From contig NC_013854.1 in the NCBI RefSeq assembly GCF_000010725.1, forward strand, positions 186,001 through 250,000: a stretch of 64,000 bases of DNA, in the 5' to 3' direction. Both the position numbers and the translations under genes were made by a program. Below, piece after piece: positions 1-9,842 of the stretch. The notes beneath the pieces were generated by a model that ran no database searches, was not told where the DNA came from, and worked only from the letters and a program-made list of their open reading frames with translations. Source of the DNA: Azospirillum sp. B510. GTDB lineage: Bacteria > Pseudomonadota > Alphaproteobacteria > Azospirillales > Azospirillaceae. The first letter of the stretch is position 1; every line of letters starts with the position of its first letter.

Positions 1-1311
1 GATCTCCGCCGCGATGGACAGCAGCGACCGGCCGCGCAGCGGCACCGCCGCCTCGGCCAGGATGCGGTGGCCGATCTCGGTATGGCGCTGGATCATCTGC
101 ATGTCGATGCCGGTCAGCTCGCCGGGCATGCTGAGCGTCTCGTCCGACACGCTCAGCATGCCGACATCGTGCAGCAAGGCGGCCAGCCCGACCTTCTCGA
201 CGAAATCGGCATCCAGCTCGTCGCGGAACGTCTCGCGCCGGTACAGCTCGCGGGCGATGGAGCCCACCAGCGTCTCGATGCGCTGGAGATGGCCGGTGGC
301 GGCGTTGTCCTTGTATTCGGCCAGCGCCCCCATCGCCAGAACGGTGGCCTTCTGCGAGCTGTTCAGCTCCTCGATCAGCAGCGCGTTCTCGAAGGCGATG
401 GAGCATTTGTTGCGGAACAGCTCCAGAAGCTGCCAGTCGCGGGCGGTGGCGTCGTTGCGGCCCTCGACATAGATCATGCCGGTGATCCCGACATTGGCGC
501 GCAGGCGGAGCGCGCAGAAGCCCGCCTCGATGATCGTCTCGCTGCTGGGAGACAGCCGCTCCAGCGCCGCCTCCACCTGCGGTTCGCCGATCTCCGCGAG
601 TTCGATATCCTTTCCATTGGTCCCACCGGCCCATCTGGCGAAACGGCCGGTGGCGGCACGCACGCGGATCCGGCGGTCGCGCGGCAGCGTGTCGCCCTGG
701 ATGCACAGCAGGGCGTGATGGCCGATGCCGAGCAGCCCGACCACGCGCGGCAGGATGTTGGGGAACAGCACGTCGGGCGTGCGCATCTCCAGCAGGCCGG
801 TGGTGGCGACCAGCATGCGCGCCAATCCCTTGCGTCCGGCGGCCAGGGACTGGAGGCTGACGAAGGTGCGCAGCTGGCCGGCGACGGCGACGCGCAGGGC
901 GTGCGGCGTCAGCTCCGACTTGCGGCGCCAGTCGCCGATGTCGTTGGCGGCGATGGCCTCGTCCTCCGTCTCCGCCCCGCCGTCCGGTTGGTTGGTGCAG
1001 ACCAGGATGCGGGTGCGCTGGTTGCCCAGCTCGTGCCGCAGACAGGCGATCAGTCCGAGCCCGGCGTCAGGCTCCTCCAGCGCGATCTCCAACAGGATCA
1101 GCGAGATGTCGGGGTGCCGCAGCAGGGCGTCGCGTGCCTCGGCGGCGGAGGCGGCGCCCGTCAGCGTGACGCCGGCCCCGCCGATGGAGAGCCCGTCGAG
1201 CGCCGACCGGGCGAGGGCCAGCAACGATGGGTCGGGGTCGACGATCAGAACCCTGAACGGCGGTTTGGCGACCGGACCGGCCGTCTGTGGCCGTGCATCG
1301 TCATGGCGCAT
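1..1311 (-). CDS. HD-GYP response regulator with DUF3369 domain, 3' end cut by the window
   Basis: Likely cyclic-di-GMP phosphodiesterase-type response regulator. The visible 437 codons hold a receiver domain (about 19-145), a DUF3369-type GAF-like middle (about 150-310) and an HD domain with LLHDVGML; the GYP part lies beyond the left edge. The receiver keeps the N-terminal acidic pair (D25, D27), but the phospho-acceptor position reads LILLEIALE, so Asp is replaced by Glu at residue 75. The ATG at 1311 puts the first beta strand (FRVLIVD) at residue 19, the usual distance. It lies 65 bases downstream of the CheY-like gene on the same strand, so the two may be co-transcribed. Domain assignment is confident; activity cannot be judged without the GYP motif. 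Confidence 0.88.
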   Translation of the reverse strand, partial: MRHDDARPQTAGPVAKPPFRVLIVDPDPSLLALARSALDGLSIGGAGVTLTGAASAAEARDALLRHPDISLILLEIALEEPDAGLGLIACLRHELGNQRTRILVCTNQPDGGAETEDEAIAANDIGDWRRKSELTPHALRVAVAGQLRTFVSLQSLAAGRKGLARMLVATTGLLEMRTPDVLFPNILPRVVGLLGIGHHALLCIQGDTLPRDRRIRVRAATGRFARWAGGTNGKDIELAEIGEPQVEAALERLSPSSETIIEAGFCALRLRANVGITGMIYVEGRNDATARDWQLLELFRNKCSIAFENALLIEELNSSQKATVLAMGALAEYKDNAATGHLQRIETLVGSIARELYRRETFRDELDADFVEKVGLAALLHDVGMLSVSDETLSMPGELTGIDMQMIQRHTEIGHRILAEAAVPLRGRSLLSIAAEI

Positions 1312-1376
1312 GGGAATCTCGATGGTTGCGCATGCGTGAAGCGCATCCGGCAAAGTAATCCCATTGTCCGGCTCAT

Positions 1377-1751
1377 TCAACCGGCGACAAGTGCCGCCAC
1401 CACCTCCGACGCCAGCAGGGTGGGATTGACCGGCTTGGCGATGACGCGGGTCACGCCCAGCTTGGCGAAGGCGGCGGAGGTCAGCTCGGCCGGCACCTTG
1501 TCGTCGATGGCCGACAGGATGACGATCGGCATCTCCGGGCGCAGGGAGCGGGCGGCCTGGATGACCTCGAAGCCGTCATGGTCCGGCATGATGATGTCAG
1601 TCAGGACGAGATCGAACCGCTCGACATACAGGATGCCGATGGCTTCCGGAGCGCTGGCGCACAGGGTCAGCTCGTGCCCCTCGCGGGTCAGGATCGCGCG
1701 GACGAGGTTGCGCGTGACCGGGTCGTCGTCCACCACAAGCAGTTTGGCCAT
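1377..1751 (-). CDS. Single-domain CheY-like response regulator
   Basis: A 124-residue protein that is only a receiver domain. It starts MAKLLVVDDDPVTR, with the acidic pair near residue 9, a canonical phospho-acceptor Asp in LVLTDIIMPDHDG and the conserved Lys in IAKPVNP. It has no output domain, so it should act by protein contact or phospho-relay. The ATG at 1751 was chosen because it gives the normal receiver N-terminus and follows GGCGACGGGG. It is the first gene of a probable pair with the HD-GYP regulator downstream, which itself lacks the phosphorylatable Asp, so this protein may be the phosphorylated partner (inference). Confidence 0.9.
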   Translation of the reverse strand: MAKLLVVDDDPVTRNLVRAILTREGHELTLCASAPEAIGILYVERFDLVLTDIIMPDHDGFEVIQAARSLRPEMPIVILSAIDDKVPAELTSAAFAKLGVTRVIAKPVNPTLLASEVVAALVAG

Positions 1752-2005
1752 GCCAGTCCCCGTCGCCAACCCAACCCGTTCATGCCGGGCGTTCATTCCG
1801 GGCGCAGATATAGCGCGAAGCCGGCGCCGCGCCAGCGGCAAGTTTGCGTGCCCATTGTCTCCAAGTCGGTGGAAATGTCACGCGGCGCGCGGCCCAGGCT
1901 GTGAGAAATGGACCGGCCCCGGCCCGCCGGCCTTGGAATGCTCCGTCCCTTTGGGTTAGTGTCCGCCCGCATCCCACGGACCAACAACGAGCAGACGCAA
2001 GACCG

Positions 2006-2560
2006 ATGTTGCTTCCCAACGCCGTCCGCCGAACTGCCGGGGCCGCCTTTGCCGGTTCTGCCGTCGCCGCCCTTCTGGCCGCCGCCCTCTTCTCCGCCGC
2101 GCCGGCCGCCGCCGCCGATCCGCGCCATCTCGGCACCTTCAAGGACTGGAACGCCTTCCTGTTCGAGGAGAAGGGGCAGAAGGTCTGCTACATCTCCAGC
2201 CAGCCCAAGAAGTCGGAGCCGAAGGCGAAGCGCGGCGACATCTACACGCTGGTCACCCACCGCCCGGCGGAGAAGGCCCTGGACGTCGTCAGCATCATCG
2301 TCGGCTATCCGTTCAAGAAGGGCAGCGAGGCCGAGGTCAGCATCGACGGCAAGGAGTTCAAGCTGTTCACCGACGGCGAGACCGCCTGGGCCCGCGATGC
2401 CGACGGCGACCGCGCCGTGACCACGGCGCTGCGCAACGGCAAGCAGTTGGTGGTCAAGGGCGTGTCCGGCCGCGGCACCAAGACGACCGACACCTACAGC
2501 CTGGCCGGCGTCGGCCAGGCCTATGACGCCATCAACGAGGCCTGCGGCGTGAAGCGCTGA
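2006..2560 (+). CDS. Invasion-associated locus B (IalB) family periplasmic protein
   Basis: A 184-residue secreted protein. Residues 1-35 form a signal peptide (Arg-rich start, long Ala/Leu stretch, AAAAD cleavage region). The mature part shows the IalB fold pattern: a start FKDWNAFLFEEKGQKVCYI, a central VSIIVGYPFKKGS segment, and a late Cys in NEACGVKR that could pair with the early Cys. IalB proteins are common in alphaproteobacteria; the role outside pathogens is not known. The stretch encoding GVKR is duplicated just after the stop codon. Followed by a possible terminator and then rlmN. Confidence 0.8.
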   Translation: MLLPNAVRRTAGAAFAGSAVAALLAAALFSAAPAAAADPRHLGTFKDWNAFLFEEKGQKVCYISSQPKKSEPKAKRGDIYTLVTHRPAEKALDVVSIIVGYPFKKGSEAEVSIDGKEFKLFTDGETAWARDADGDRAVTTALRNGKQLVVKGVSGRGTKTTDTYSLAGVGQAYDAINEACGVKR

Positions 2561-2582
2561 TCACGCCTGCGGCGTGAAGCGC
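2540..2582 (+). repeat. Short direct duplication across the ialB-like stop codon
   Basis: The 18 bases GCCTGCGGCGTGAAGCGC occur at 2540-2557 (last codons of the IalB-like gene) and again at 2565-2582 just past the stop. This looks like a local slippage or duplication scar. Confidence 0.75.
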
Positions 2583-2615
2583 AGATCGCCGCAGCGCTGC
2601 GCTTGGTCTTTTTTC
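2579..2615 (+). terminator. Possible intrinsic terminator after the IalB-like gene
   Basis: GCGCAG (2579-2584) can pair with CTGCGC (2597-2602), followed by TTGGTCTTTTTTC. The stem is short with a 12-base loop, so the call rests mainly on the T run and on position. Confidence 0.4.
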
Positions 2616-2662
2616 ACTTGGTCTTTTGACTCCGAACGCGCATGGCCCTATGTAATGGGGCC

Positions 2663-3832
2663 ATGAGCGCCTCCAATCATGCTTCCGCCTTCGTTCTGCC
2701 GGCGACCGATGCCGACGGACGCAAGAACCTTGTCGGCCTGTCCCGCGAAGAGCTGGAAGCCGAGATGCTTGCCGTCGGCCTGGAGAAATTCCGGGCCCGC
2801 CAGCTCTGGCACTGGATCTATCACCGCGGCTCCACCGATTTCGCCGAGATGACCACGCTGGCCAAGCCGGTGCGGGAGAAGCTGGCCGACACCCACATCG
2901 TGGCGCGGCCGACGGTGGTGACGGATCTGAAGTCGGCCGACGGCACCCGCAAGTGGCTGCTGCGCATGCCCGACGGGCAGGAGGTGGAGAGCGTCCACAT
3001 CCCCGAGGAGGATCGCGGCACGCTCTGCGTCTCCTCGCAGGTCGGCTGCACGCTGACCTGCCGCTTCTGCCACACCGGCACCCAGCGTTTGGTGCGCAAC
3101 CTCGACGCGGCCGAGATCGTGGCGCAGGTGATGCTGGCCCGCGACATGCTCGGCGAATGGCCGGCGCCGCCCGACGGGCGCATGCTGTCCAACATCGTCA
3201 TGATGGGCATGGGCGAGCCGCTGTTCAATTACGACAATGTCGCCAAGGCGTTGAAGATCGTGATGGACGGCGACGGCATCTCGATCTCCAAGCGGCGCAT
3301 CACGCTGTCGACCTCCGGCGTCGTGCCGATGATGGAACGCTGCGGCCAGGAGTTGAACGTCAACCTCGCGGTCAGCCTGCACGCGGTGACCGACGAGCTG
3401 CGCAACATCATCATGCCCATCAACCGCAAATACCCGCTGCGCGAGTTGATGGAGGCCTGCCGCACCTATCCCGGCCTGTCCAACGCCCGGCGCATCACCT
3501 TCGAATATGTGATGCTGAAGGGCGTGAACGACACGCCGGCCGACGCGCGGGCGCTGGTGAAGCTGCTGGAAGGCATCCCGGCCAAGATCAACCTGATCCC
3601 CTTCAACGAATGGCCGGGCGCCCCTTATGAGCGCTCGACCGCGCGGGCGATCCAGCTGTTCGGCGACATCGTCAACAATGCCGGCTATGCCAGCCCGGTC
3701 CGCACCCCGCGCGGTGAGGACATCATGGCGGCCTGCGGCCAGTTGAAGAGCGCCAGCCTGCGCCTGACCGCCGCCGAACGCGCCGCCATCGCCGCCGTCA
3801 TCGCGGAGAAGGACGCGGCGCTGGCGTCCTGA
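2663..3832 (+). CDS. rlmN: Dual-specificity 23S rRNA (A2503-C2)/tRNA methyltransferase RlmN
   Basis: Radical-SAM enzyme that methylates C2 of adenine 2503 in 23S rRNA (and A37 in some tRNAs). At 389 residues it is of normal length. It shows the radical-SAM cysteine motif [11 protein letters not shown], the [15 protein letters not shown]-binding loop, and [13 protein letters not shown] and [10 protein letters not shown], all typical of RlmN. The second catalytic Cys is in IMAACGQL near the C-terminus. An upstream in-frame ATG at 2642 would add seven residues (MALCNGA); I prefer 2663, where homology should begin. The gene converges with the membrane-protein gene that follows. Confidence 0.97.
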   Translation: MSASNHASAFVLPATDADGRKNLVGLSREELEAEMLAVGLEKFRARQLWHWIYHRGSTDFAEMTTLAKPVREKLADTHIVARPTVVTDLKSADGTRKWLLRMPDGQEVESVHIPEEDRGTLCVSSQVGCTLTCRFCHTGTQRLVRNLDAAEIVAQVMLARDMLGEWPAPPDGRMLSNIVMMGMGEPLFNYDNVAKALKIVMDGDGISISKRRITLSTSGVVPMMERCGQELNVNLAVSLHAVTDELRNIIMPINRKYPLRELMEACRTYPGLSNARRITFEYVMLKGVNDTPADARALVKLLEGIPAKINLIPFNEWPGAPYERSTARAIQLFGDIVNNAGYASPVRTPRGEDIMAACGQLKSASLRLTAAERAAIAAVIAEKDAALAS

Positions 3833-3856
3833 CCGGGGGGATCGCCACCGGCGTCA

Positions 3857-5584
3857 TCAGTGCCGCCGCCGGTAGATGCGCATCCAGCCATGCTCGGAGA
3901 TGCCGGCAAGCTCATAGCCGGCGTCCAGCTGCTCCAGCTCCAGGCCGGCGCCGTCCATGGCGGCGCGCTCCGGCGTCAGGCCCCAGACCAGGACATAATC
4001 GACCTGGATGGCGCTGCGGGTGCCGGCCATCAGGAACTCGTCGGTCGGCGGGCTTTCCGGGTTGGCGCCGTTGCCGCGCAGGTGGATGTAGGGATCGGCC
4101 TCGGTCCGGTAGCGCACCGGGAAATTCGGTGTCGAGGCCTGATAGAGGTTCAGGTCGACCAGCGGACGGGTCGCGACGAAGCGTGACTGCGGGTGACCGA
4201 CGAAATTCAGGCGGAAGCTGTCATACCGCCCGTCCGGGCTGGCCTTCCAGCCGGTGAAATCGAGCAGCAGCATGGTCCGTCCCGGCTCCAGCCGCTGGGC
4301 CACGCCGTCGAACTCCGCCAGATAGCCGCTGTTCAGATGGTTGTGCACCATGTTGATCGCCAGCAGCCCGGCCGTCGCCACCCCGGAGACCGCGACCGTC
4401 ACCCGCCGCAGCGCCCTCCAGTCGGTGACCAGCGCCAGCCACAGCATCAGCAGAAGGTAGGGGAAGATCTGGATGCGCTGCACCGCCAGCCCGCCGCCCG
4501 ACATGCTGTTGGGAATGGCGTAGCTGAAGAGCAGGACCAGCAGCGCCCCGGCCAGCATGCCGTCCATCGGGTCATTGACAGGGCCCGGGACACTGCCCAG
4601 GACGGGGCCCGGCGCGGCCCTTCCCCCCTGACGGCGGCGGAAGAGGAGGAGCGTCGCGGCCCCGAAGGGCAGCAGCGCCACCGGGGTGGCGAACGCCCCC
4701 TCCCATCGGGTGTGCGACAGGATGACGTTGCCGTAGACCAGCATCTTGGTCCGGTACCAGAGGTCGGGACCGAACTCCACCTTCTGTCCGGTGTTGCGCA
4801 GGGCGAACAGCAGGGTCAGCACGACGATCGGCAGCAGCGCTGCCGCGAAGGCGGCGAAGGGTACCCACAGCCTGCGCGGCCCGGCCTCCAGCAATCCCGA
4901 CGATCCCGGCCGGCGCAGCTCGCACCACAGCAGCCATGCGCCGAATCCACCCAGGCAGAGGCACAGCACGATGGCGGCGGTGAGGTGGGAGAAATAGGTG
5001 ACCAGCCCCAGCAGGGCCATCGTCAGCGTGCGGGCCGGCGTCATCGCCCGCCAGTGGCGCAGGGCGTAGCCCAGCGAGACGAACAACCAGACGAGGCTGT
5101 AGATGAAATTGTACAGGCCGAGATTCAGCGGCCAGGAGAAGACGAAGGGCAGGGCGAACCAGGACAGGGGCGCGTTGCGCGGATTGACCGCCGTCACCGC
5201 GTAGCGGAAGGCGTAGGGAAGGCCGATGACATAGCCGGTCAACAGGATCTTCTCCGCCGTATAGGGATCGAAGACCCGCAGCAGGGCGGCCAGCACCGGG
5301 TAGATGAACCAGTTGGGCTCGCTCTGGAGGTTGAGGGTGAAATACTGCGACAGGATGGGGTCGGCGGTCCCCGCCGCCAGCACCGTCAGCAGATGGGCCA
5401 TCGCGACATGGACGCCGCCATCGCCGAAGCTGAGCCTGGGAATGCTCCACAGAGCCAGCACCAGCACCGATACCGCCCCCGCGAACGGGATCGTCTCGCG
5501 GGAACCGCTGGGTGCGGCATCCAGAACCCCGGGCTCCAGCCTGCCCGGCCCGAGACCGAGCGCCGCTTCCGTCGATCGCACCAT
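3857..5584 (-). CDS. Large multi-pass membrane protein of unknown function
   Basis: A 575-residue protein with roughly ten hydrophobic segments between residues 35 and 410, then a soluble C-terminal domain of about 160 residues with several aromatic and acidic patches. An acidic/His stretch (FGDGGVHVAMAH) sits in the first loop, as in the catalytic loops of GT-C type glycosyltransferases, and the C-terminal domain contains HPQSRFVATRP. I do not recognise the family with certainty. A GT-C-like sugar or lipid transferase is one possibility, not shown. Its start at 5584 leaves about 250 bases to the next rightward gene; no operon partner is visible. Confidence 0.72.
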   Translation of the reverse strand: MVRSTEAALGLGPGRLEPGVLDAAPSGSRETIPFAGAVSVLVLALWSIPRLSFGDGGVHVAMAHLLTVLAAGTADPILSQYFTLNLQSEPNWFIYPVLAALLRVFDPYTAEKILLTGYVIGLPYAFRYAVTAVNPRNAPLSWFALPFVFSWPLNLGLYNFIYSLVWLFVSLGYALRHWRAMTPARTLTMALLGLVTYFSHLTAAIVLCLCLGGFGAWLLWCELRRPGSSGLLEAGPRRLWVPFAAFAAALLPIVVLTLLFALRNTGQKVEFGPDLWYRTKMLVYGNVILSHTRWEGAFATPVALLPFGAATLLLFRRRQGGRAAPGPVLGSVPGPVNDPMDGMLAGALLVLLFSYAIPNSMSGGGLAVQRIQIFPYLLLMLWLALVTDWRALRRVTVAVSGVATAGLLAINMVHNHLNSGYLAEFDGVAQRLEPGRTMLLLDFTGWKASPDGRYDSFRLNFVGHPQSRFVATRPLVDLNLYQASTPNFPVRYRTEADPYIHLRGNGANPESPPTDEFLMAGTRSAIQVDYVLVWGLTPERAAMDGAGLELEQLDAGYELAGISEHGWMRIYRRRH

Positions 5585-5830
5585 TCCGGTTCCTTATCCC
5601 CCTGCCGGGACTTCGCCGAGACGCATGGCATGCGGGGAGGCTGACCCCGGCCGGCCGGGCCTGTCCACCGACCTTCCGGACAGCGGCCGATCGGTGGTGG
5701 CCGTTCGGGGTATCGCGTCCCGCCGGACGGCTTGCCGTCCTCGCCAAGCGGACAGCGGGGAATTGCGCTGCCGACCCGTGCTGTGACAGGGTGCGGCGGT
5801 CCGCCAAACAGCCCCGGTTCCAGCATCGGC

Positions 5831-6094
5831 ATGCCCACCCCCATCGAGGACATCATCGCCAAGGCGATCAAGGACGCCGACAAGTCCTTCTTCAACGAGG
5901 ATTATGCCAAGCAGGCGAAGGCGGTGACCGCCGCGCTGAAGAAGGCGGGCTACGAGGTGGCGCCGGTCAAGCCGCCACCCGGACTGGTCGAATGGGCGAA
6001 GGACAACATTCCGTTCGGCCGTCTTCGTCCGGCGGAACTGATTACTCAGATGTACTCGATGATGGTGGAGAACGTGCGGCGCTTTGACAAGTAG
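5831..6094 (+). CDS. Small conserved-type hypothetical protein (87 aa)
   Basis: An 87-residue hydrophilic, mostly helical protein without signal peptide or membrane segment. It begins MPTPIEDIIAKAIKDADKSF, with an amphipathic Lys/Ala-rich middle and the C-terminal segment RPAELITQMYSMMVENVRR. The ATG at 5831 was chosen over upstream in-frame codons because the upstream reading (Pro/Gly/Ser rich) looks non-coding. I do not recognise a function. It precedes the sdh operon but is separated from it by a promoter. Confidence 0.65.
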   Translation: MPTPIEDIIAKAIKDADKSFFNEDYAKQAKAVTAALKKAGYEVAPVKPPPGLVEWAKDNIPFGRLRPAELITQMYSMMVENVRRFDK

Positions 6095-6230
6095 CGGTGG
6101 GGCAAGCGCGTCGGGGTGGGACTGGACGCTGATGCTGGTATTACCACAGGACCGGAAGGCCGTTTCTTTTCAGCCACTTCCCGCGCTGCGCCAAAATCGT
6201 CACACCAGCACTTTCGGCCACCCCCCGCCG

Positions 6231-6259
6231 TTGACTCGGCTGCTGCGGGAGCGTAATTC
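6231..6259 (+). promoter_or_regulatory. Sigma-70-type promoter for the sdh operon
   Basis: TTGACT (6231-6236), a 17-base spacer and TAATTC (6254-6259), about 110 bases before the sdhC start. Both hexamers are close to consensus and spacing is ideal. The rest of the 276-base gap between 6094 and 6371 holds no gene that I can support. Confidence 0.6.
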
Positions 6260-6370
6260 ATTGCGCCAACGAACAGGACGGGACAGCCGTCCCAAAACTG
6301 CACGCACCACCCAGCCGCCGCGGCAATCGTCATGTTGCGCCGCGCCCGGCCGCGAACAGAGGACGACGCA

Positions 6371-6760
6371 ATGGCAAACGGCAGCGGTCGGCCGCTCTCC
6401 CCGCATCTGCAAGTCTACAAACTCCCGTTGACCGCAGTCATGTCCATCACGCACCGCATCACGGGCGTCGGGCTGGCTGTGGGCACGCTTCTTCTGGTGT
6501 GGTGGCTGGTCGCCGCCGCCGCCGGTCCGGAGGCGTTCGCGCGCGCCCAGGGTTTCATCGGCTCCTTCTTCGGCCTGCTGCTGATGTTCGGCTGGTCGGC
6601 GGCGCTGTATTACCATTTGTGCAACGGCATCCGCCATCTGGTCTGGGACGCCGGCAAGTCGTTCGAACTGACCGATGCCGACCGCAACAACCGGATCGTG
6701 CTCATCGCGACGGCAGCGCTGACCGTGCTGACCTGGATCGTCGGCCTGGCCGTGTGGTGA
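6371..6760 (+). CDS. sdhC: Succinate dehydrogenase cytochrome b556 subunit
   Basis: Membrane anchor subunit of complex II, which carries heme b and the ubiquinone site with SdhD. The 129 residues begin with the family motif RPLSPHLQVYKLP, followed by SITHRITGVGLAVG (first helix with conserved Ser, His and Arg) and YYHLCNGIRHLVWD (heme-ligand His region). Three transmembrane helices are visible. The ATG at 6371 is chosen because MANGSGRPLSPH is the normal N-terminus. First gene of sdhCDAB, 12 bases before sdhD. Confidence 0.96.
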   Translation: MANGSGRPLSPHLQVYKLPLTAVMSITHRITGVGLAVGTLLLVWWLVAAAAGPEAFARAQGFIGSFFGLLLMFGWSAALYYHLCNGIRHLVWDAGKSFELTDADRNNRIVLIATAALTVLTWIVGLAVW

Positions 6761-6772
6761 GGAGAATAAGAC

Positions 6773-7168
6773 ATGGCGTCCAATAGCAAGACCCTCCGCT
6801 CGCCGCTGCAGGTCGCGCGCGGTCTGGGTTCCGCCAAGCATGGCACCGAACATTGGTGGTCGCAGCGCCTGACCGCGATCGCGCTCGTCCCGCTGACCGT
6901 CTGGTTCGTCTTCGGCGTCATCGGCCATCTCGGCGCCGATCACGCCGCCTTCGTCGCCTGGATGAAGTCGCCCTTCTCGGCCGTCATGATGGTCCTCACC
7001 GCCGTGGTCACCTTCCACCATGCCCAGTCGGGGTTGCAGGTGGTCATCGAGGACTATGTGAATGTCGAATGGCAGAAGATGGCGCTGATCATCGGCGTCA
7101 AGTTCCTGTCCTTCGCCCTGGCGGCAGCCTGCGTGCTGGCCGTCGTGAAGATCTTCATCGGAGCCTGA
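6773..7168 (+). CDS. sdhD: Succinate dehydrogenase hydrophobic membrane anchor subunit
   Basis: Second membrane anchor of complex II, 131 residues with three hydrophobic helices. Family signatures: [19 protein letters not shown] at the N-terminus (quinone-site and cytoplasmic edge) and [19 protein letters not shown], which contains the heme-binding His of helix 2 and the Asp/Tyr pair near the quinone pocket. Start at 6773 follows AGGAGAATAAGAC. Lies 5 bases before sdhA, consistent with translational coupling. Confidence 0.96.
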   Translation: MASNSKTLRSPLQVARGLGSAKHGTEHWWSQRLTAIALVPLTVWFVFGVIGHLGADHAAFVAWMKSPFSAVMMVLTAVVTFHHAQSGLQVVIEDYVNVEWQKMALIIGVKFLSFALAAACVLAVVKIFIGA

Positions 7169-7173
7169 CGACC

Positions 7174-8958
7174 ATGGCGACCGCCTACACCATCATCGAC
7201 CACACCTATGACGTCGTCGTCGTCGGCGCCGGTGGCGCCGGCCTGCGCGCCACCTTCGGCATGGCCGAAAAGGGCCTGAAGACCGCCTGCATCACCAAGG
7301 TGTTCCCGACCCGCTCCCACACGGTGGCGGCGCAGGGTGGCATCTCGGCCGCGCTCGGCAACATGGGCGAGGACGACTGGCGCTACCACATGTACGACAC
7401 CGTGAAGGGGTCGGACTGGCTGGGCGACCAGGACGCCATCGAATACATGTGCCGCGAGGCCATTCCGGCGATCATCGAGCTGGAGCATTACGGCGTTCCC
7501 TTCTCGCGCACGCCGGAAGGCAAGATCTACCAGCGCGCCTTCGGCGGCATGACCGCGCAATACGGCAAGACCCAGGCCTACCGCACCTGCGCCGCCGCCG
7601 ACCGCACCGGCCACGCCATCCTCCACACGCTCTATCAGCAGTCGCTGAAGCATGAGGCGGAGTTCTTCGTCGAATATTTCGCGCTCGACCTCATCATGGA
7701 GGACGGCGTCTGCAAGGGCGTCCTCGCCTGGAACCTGGACGACGGCACGCTGCACCGCTTCCGCGGCCAGATGGTGGTGCTGGCGACCGGCGGCTACGGC
7801 CGCGCCTATTTCTCGGCGACCTCGGCCCACACCTGCACCGGCGACGGCGGCGGCATGATCCTGCGCGCCGGCCTGCCGTTGCAGGACATGGAGTTCGTGC
7901 AGTTCCACCCGACCGGCATCTACGGCTCCGGCTGCCTCATCACCGAGGGCGTGCGCGGCGAGGGCGGCTACCTGACCAACTCCAACGGCGAGCGCTTCAT
8001 GGAGCGCTATGCCCCGTCGGCCAAGGACCTGGCGTCGCGCGACGTCGTGTCCCGCTCGATGACCATCGAGATCCGCGAAGGCCGCGGCGTGGGTGAGCAC
8101 AAGGACCACATCCACCTCCATCTGGAGCATCTGCCGCCGGAGATCATCCATCAGCGCCTGCCCGGCATCGCCGAGACGGCCAAGATCTTCGCCGGCGTGG
8201 ACGTGACCAAGGAGCCGATCCCGGTTCTGCCGACCGTCCACTACAACATGGGCGGCATCCCGACCAACGTTCACTGCGAGGTGCTGTCGCCGACCGCTTC
8301 GAACCCGGACCAGGTGGTGCCGGGCCTGATGGCCATCGGCGAGGCGGCCTGCGTGTCGGTCCACGGCGCCAACCGCTTGGGCTCCAACTCGCTGCTCGAT
8401 CTGGTGGTGTTCGGCCGCGCCGCCGCCATCCGCGCCGCCGAGATCGTCAAGCCGGGCAAGGCCACCTCGGTCAAGCCCGACAGCTGCGACAAGGCGCTGG
8501 AGCGGTTCGACCGCATCCGCAACGCCAAGGGCACGATCAAGTCGGCCGACCTGCGGCTGGAGATGCAGCGGACGATGCAGAACAACTGTGCCGTCTTCCG
8601 CACCGGCGAGGTCCTGGACGAGGGCGTGAAGAAGATCGACGCCGTCTATGCCAAGAAGGGCGAGATGGCGATCTCCGACCGCTCGCTGGTCTGGAACTCC
8701 GATCTGGTCGAGGCGCTGGAGCTGGACAATCTGCTGGGCCAGGCGGTCGCCACCCTGCATTCCGCCCAGAACCGTCCGGAAAGCCGCGGCGCCCATGCCC
8801 GCGAGGACTATCCGAACCGCGACGACGAAGGCTGGATGAAGCACACCGTCATCTGGGTCGCGGACAATGGCGAGACGAAGATCGATTACCGCCCGGTCCA
8901 CATGTACACCCTGACCGACGAGGTCGAGGTCTTCCCGCCCAAGGCCCGCGTGTACTAA
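7174..8958 (+). CDS. sdhA: Succinate dehydrogenase flavoprotein subunit
   Basis: Catalytic subunit of complex II (succinate to fumarate, electrons to covalent FAD). At 594 residues it is of normal length. The FAD dinucleotide fold [13 protein letters not shown] is near residue 15; [10 protein letters not shown] carries the His that links FAD covalently. HPTGIYGSG, the catalytic-Arg region and the [19 protein letters not shown] block are all present. The C-terminus ends in [11 protein letters not shown], typical of alphaproteobacterial SdhA. The ATG at 7174 gives [20 protein letters not shown]; longer upstream readings would overlap sdhD. Confidence 0.98.
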   Translation: MATAYTIIDHTYDVVVVGAGGAGLRATFGMAEKGLKTACITKVFPTRSHTVAAQGGISAALGNMGEDDWRYHMYDTVKGSDWLGDQDAIEYMCREAIPAIIELEHYGVPFSRTPEGKIYQRAFGGMTAQYGKTQAYRTCAAADRTGHAILHTLYQQSLKHEAEFFVEYFALDLIMEDGVCKGVLAWNLDDGTLHRFRGQMVVLATGGYGRAYFSATSAHTCTGDGGGMILRAGLPLQDMEFVQFHPTGIYGSGCLITEGVRGEGGYLTNSNGERFMERYAPSAKDLASRDVVSRSMTIEIREGRGVGEHKDHIHLHLEHLPPEIIHQRLPGIAETAKIFAGVDVTKEPIPVLPTVHYNMGGIPTNVHCEVLSPTASNPDQVVPGLMAIGEAACVSVHGANRLGSNSLLDLVVFGRAAAIRAAEIVKPGKATSVKPDSCDKALERFDRIRNAKGTIKSADLRLEMQRTMQNNCAVFRTGEVLDEGVKKIDAVYAKKGEMAISDRSLVWNSDLVEALELDNLLGQAVATLHSAQNRPESRGAHAREDYPNRDDEGWMKHTVIWVADNGETKIDYRPVHMYTLTDEVEVFPPKARVY

Positions 8959-8984
8959 GGCCCGCCGGATAAAGGAAATCAGCC

Positions 8985-9761
8985 ATGGTTGAATTCAACC
9001 TGCCAGCCAACTCCAAGGTCGGCGTCGGCAAGACCGTCAATGTCGCGAACGGCGCCAAGCGGGCCAAGACCTTCAAGATCTACCGCTGGAACCCGGACGA
9101 CGGCCAGAACCCGCGCGTCGATTCCTATGTGGTCGATCTCGACAAGTTCGGCCCGATGATCCTGGACGCGATCATCTACATCAAGAACCAGGTCGACAGC
9201 ACCCTGACCTTCCGGCGGTCCTGCCGCGAAGGCATCTGCGGCTCGTGCGCGATGAACATCGACGGCACGAACACGCTGGCCTGTCTGAAGGCGATCGACG
9301 AGGTTCCGGGCGACGTCAAGATCTACCCGCTGCCGCACATGCCGGTGGTGAAGGATCTGGTTCCCGACCTGAAGCACATCTACGCCCAGCTCGCCTCGAT
9401 CAAGCCGTGGTTGCAGACGCAGTCGCCGGCGCCGAGCCGCGAGCGCCTGCAATCGCCGGAGGACCGCGCCAAGCTGGATGGCCTCTACGAGTGCATCCTG
9501 TGCTTCTGCTGCTCGACCTCCTGCCCCAGCTATTGGTGGAACGGCGACCGTTACCTCGGCCCGTCGATTCTGCTCCAGGCCTATCGCTGGATCGCCGACA
9601 GCCGCGACGAGATGACGGGCGAGCGCCTCGACAACCTCGAGGACCCGTTCCGCCTCTACCGCTGCCACACCATCATGAACTGCACCAAGGCGTGCCCGAA
9701 GGGTCTGAACCCCGCCAAGGCCATCGCCGAGATCAAGAAGCTGATGGTCGTGCGCCGCTGA
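8985..9761 (+). CDS. sdhB: Succinate dehydrogenase iron-sulfur subunit
   Basis: Electron-transfer subunit of complex II, 258 residues. All cluster ligands are visible: [15 protein letters not shown] (2Fe-2S), [12 protein letters not shown] (4Fe-4S) and [17 protein letters not shown] (3Fe-4S and last 4Fe-4S ligand). Last gene of the sdhCDAB operon; a strong intrinsic terminator begins about 25 bases after the stop. Start follows AAAGGAAATCAGCC. Confidence 0.98.
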   Translation: MVEFNLPANSKVGVGKTVNVANGAKRAKTFKIYRWNPDDGQNPRVDSYVVDLDKFGPMILDAIIYIKNQVDSTLTFRRSCREGICGSCAMNIDGTNTLACLKAIDEVPGDVKIYPLPHMPVVKDLVPDLKHIYAQLASIKPWLQTQSPAPSRERLQSPEDRAKLDGLYECILCFCCSTSCPSYWWNGDRYLGPSILLQAYRWIADSRDEMTGERLDNLEDPFRLYRCHTIMNCTKACPKGLNPAKAIAEIKKLMVVRR

Positions 9762-9786
9762 TCGCGGACCGCGTTTCGCGACAAGG

Positions 9787-9815
9787 AAAAGGCGCCCCTC
9801 CGGGGGCGCCTTTTT
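9787..9815 (+). terminator. Intrinsic terminator of the sdh operon
   Basis: Perfect 8-bp stem GGCGCCCC/GGGGCGCC (9791-9810) with loop TCCG, flanked by AAAA and followed by TTTTT. The A run on the left makes it able to work for the leftward gene as well. Confidence 0.92.
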
Positions 9816-9842
9816 CGTTTGCCGATGCCCGGAGACGGGGCG

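Noticed and set aside
67..1959. A 630-codon open frame on the plus strand
   Set aside because: It is antisense to the HD-GYP and CheY-like genes, Gln/Arg/Asp-rich as expected from high-GC reverse frames, and shows no domain.
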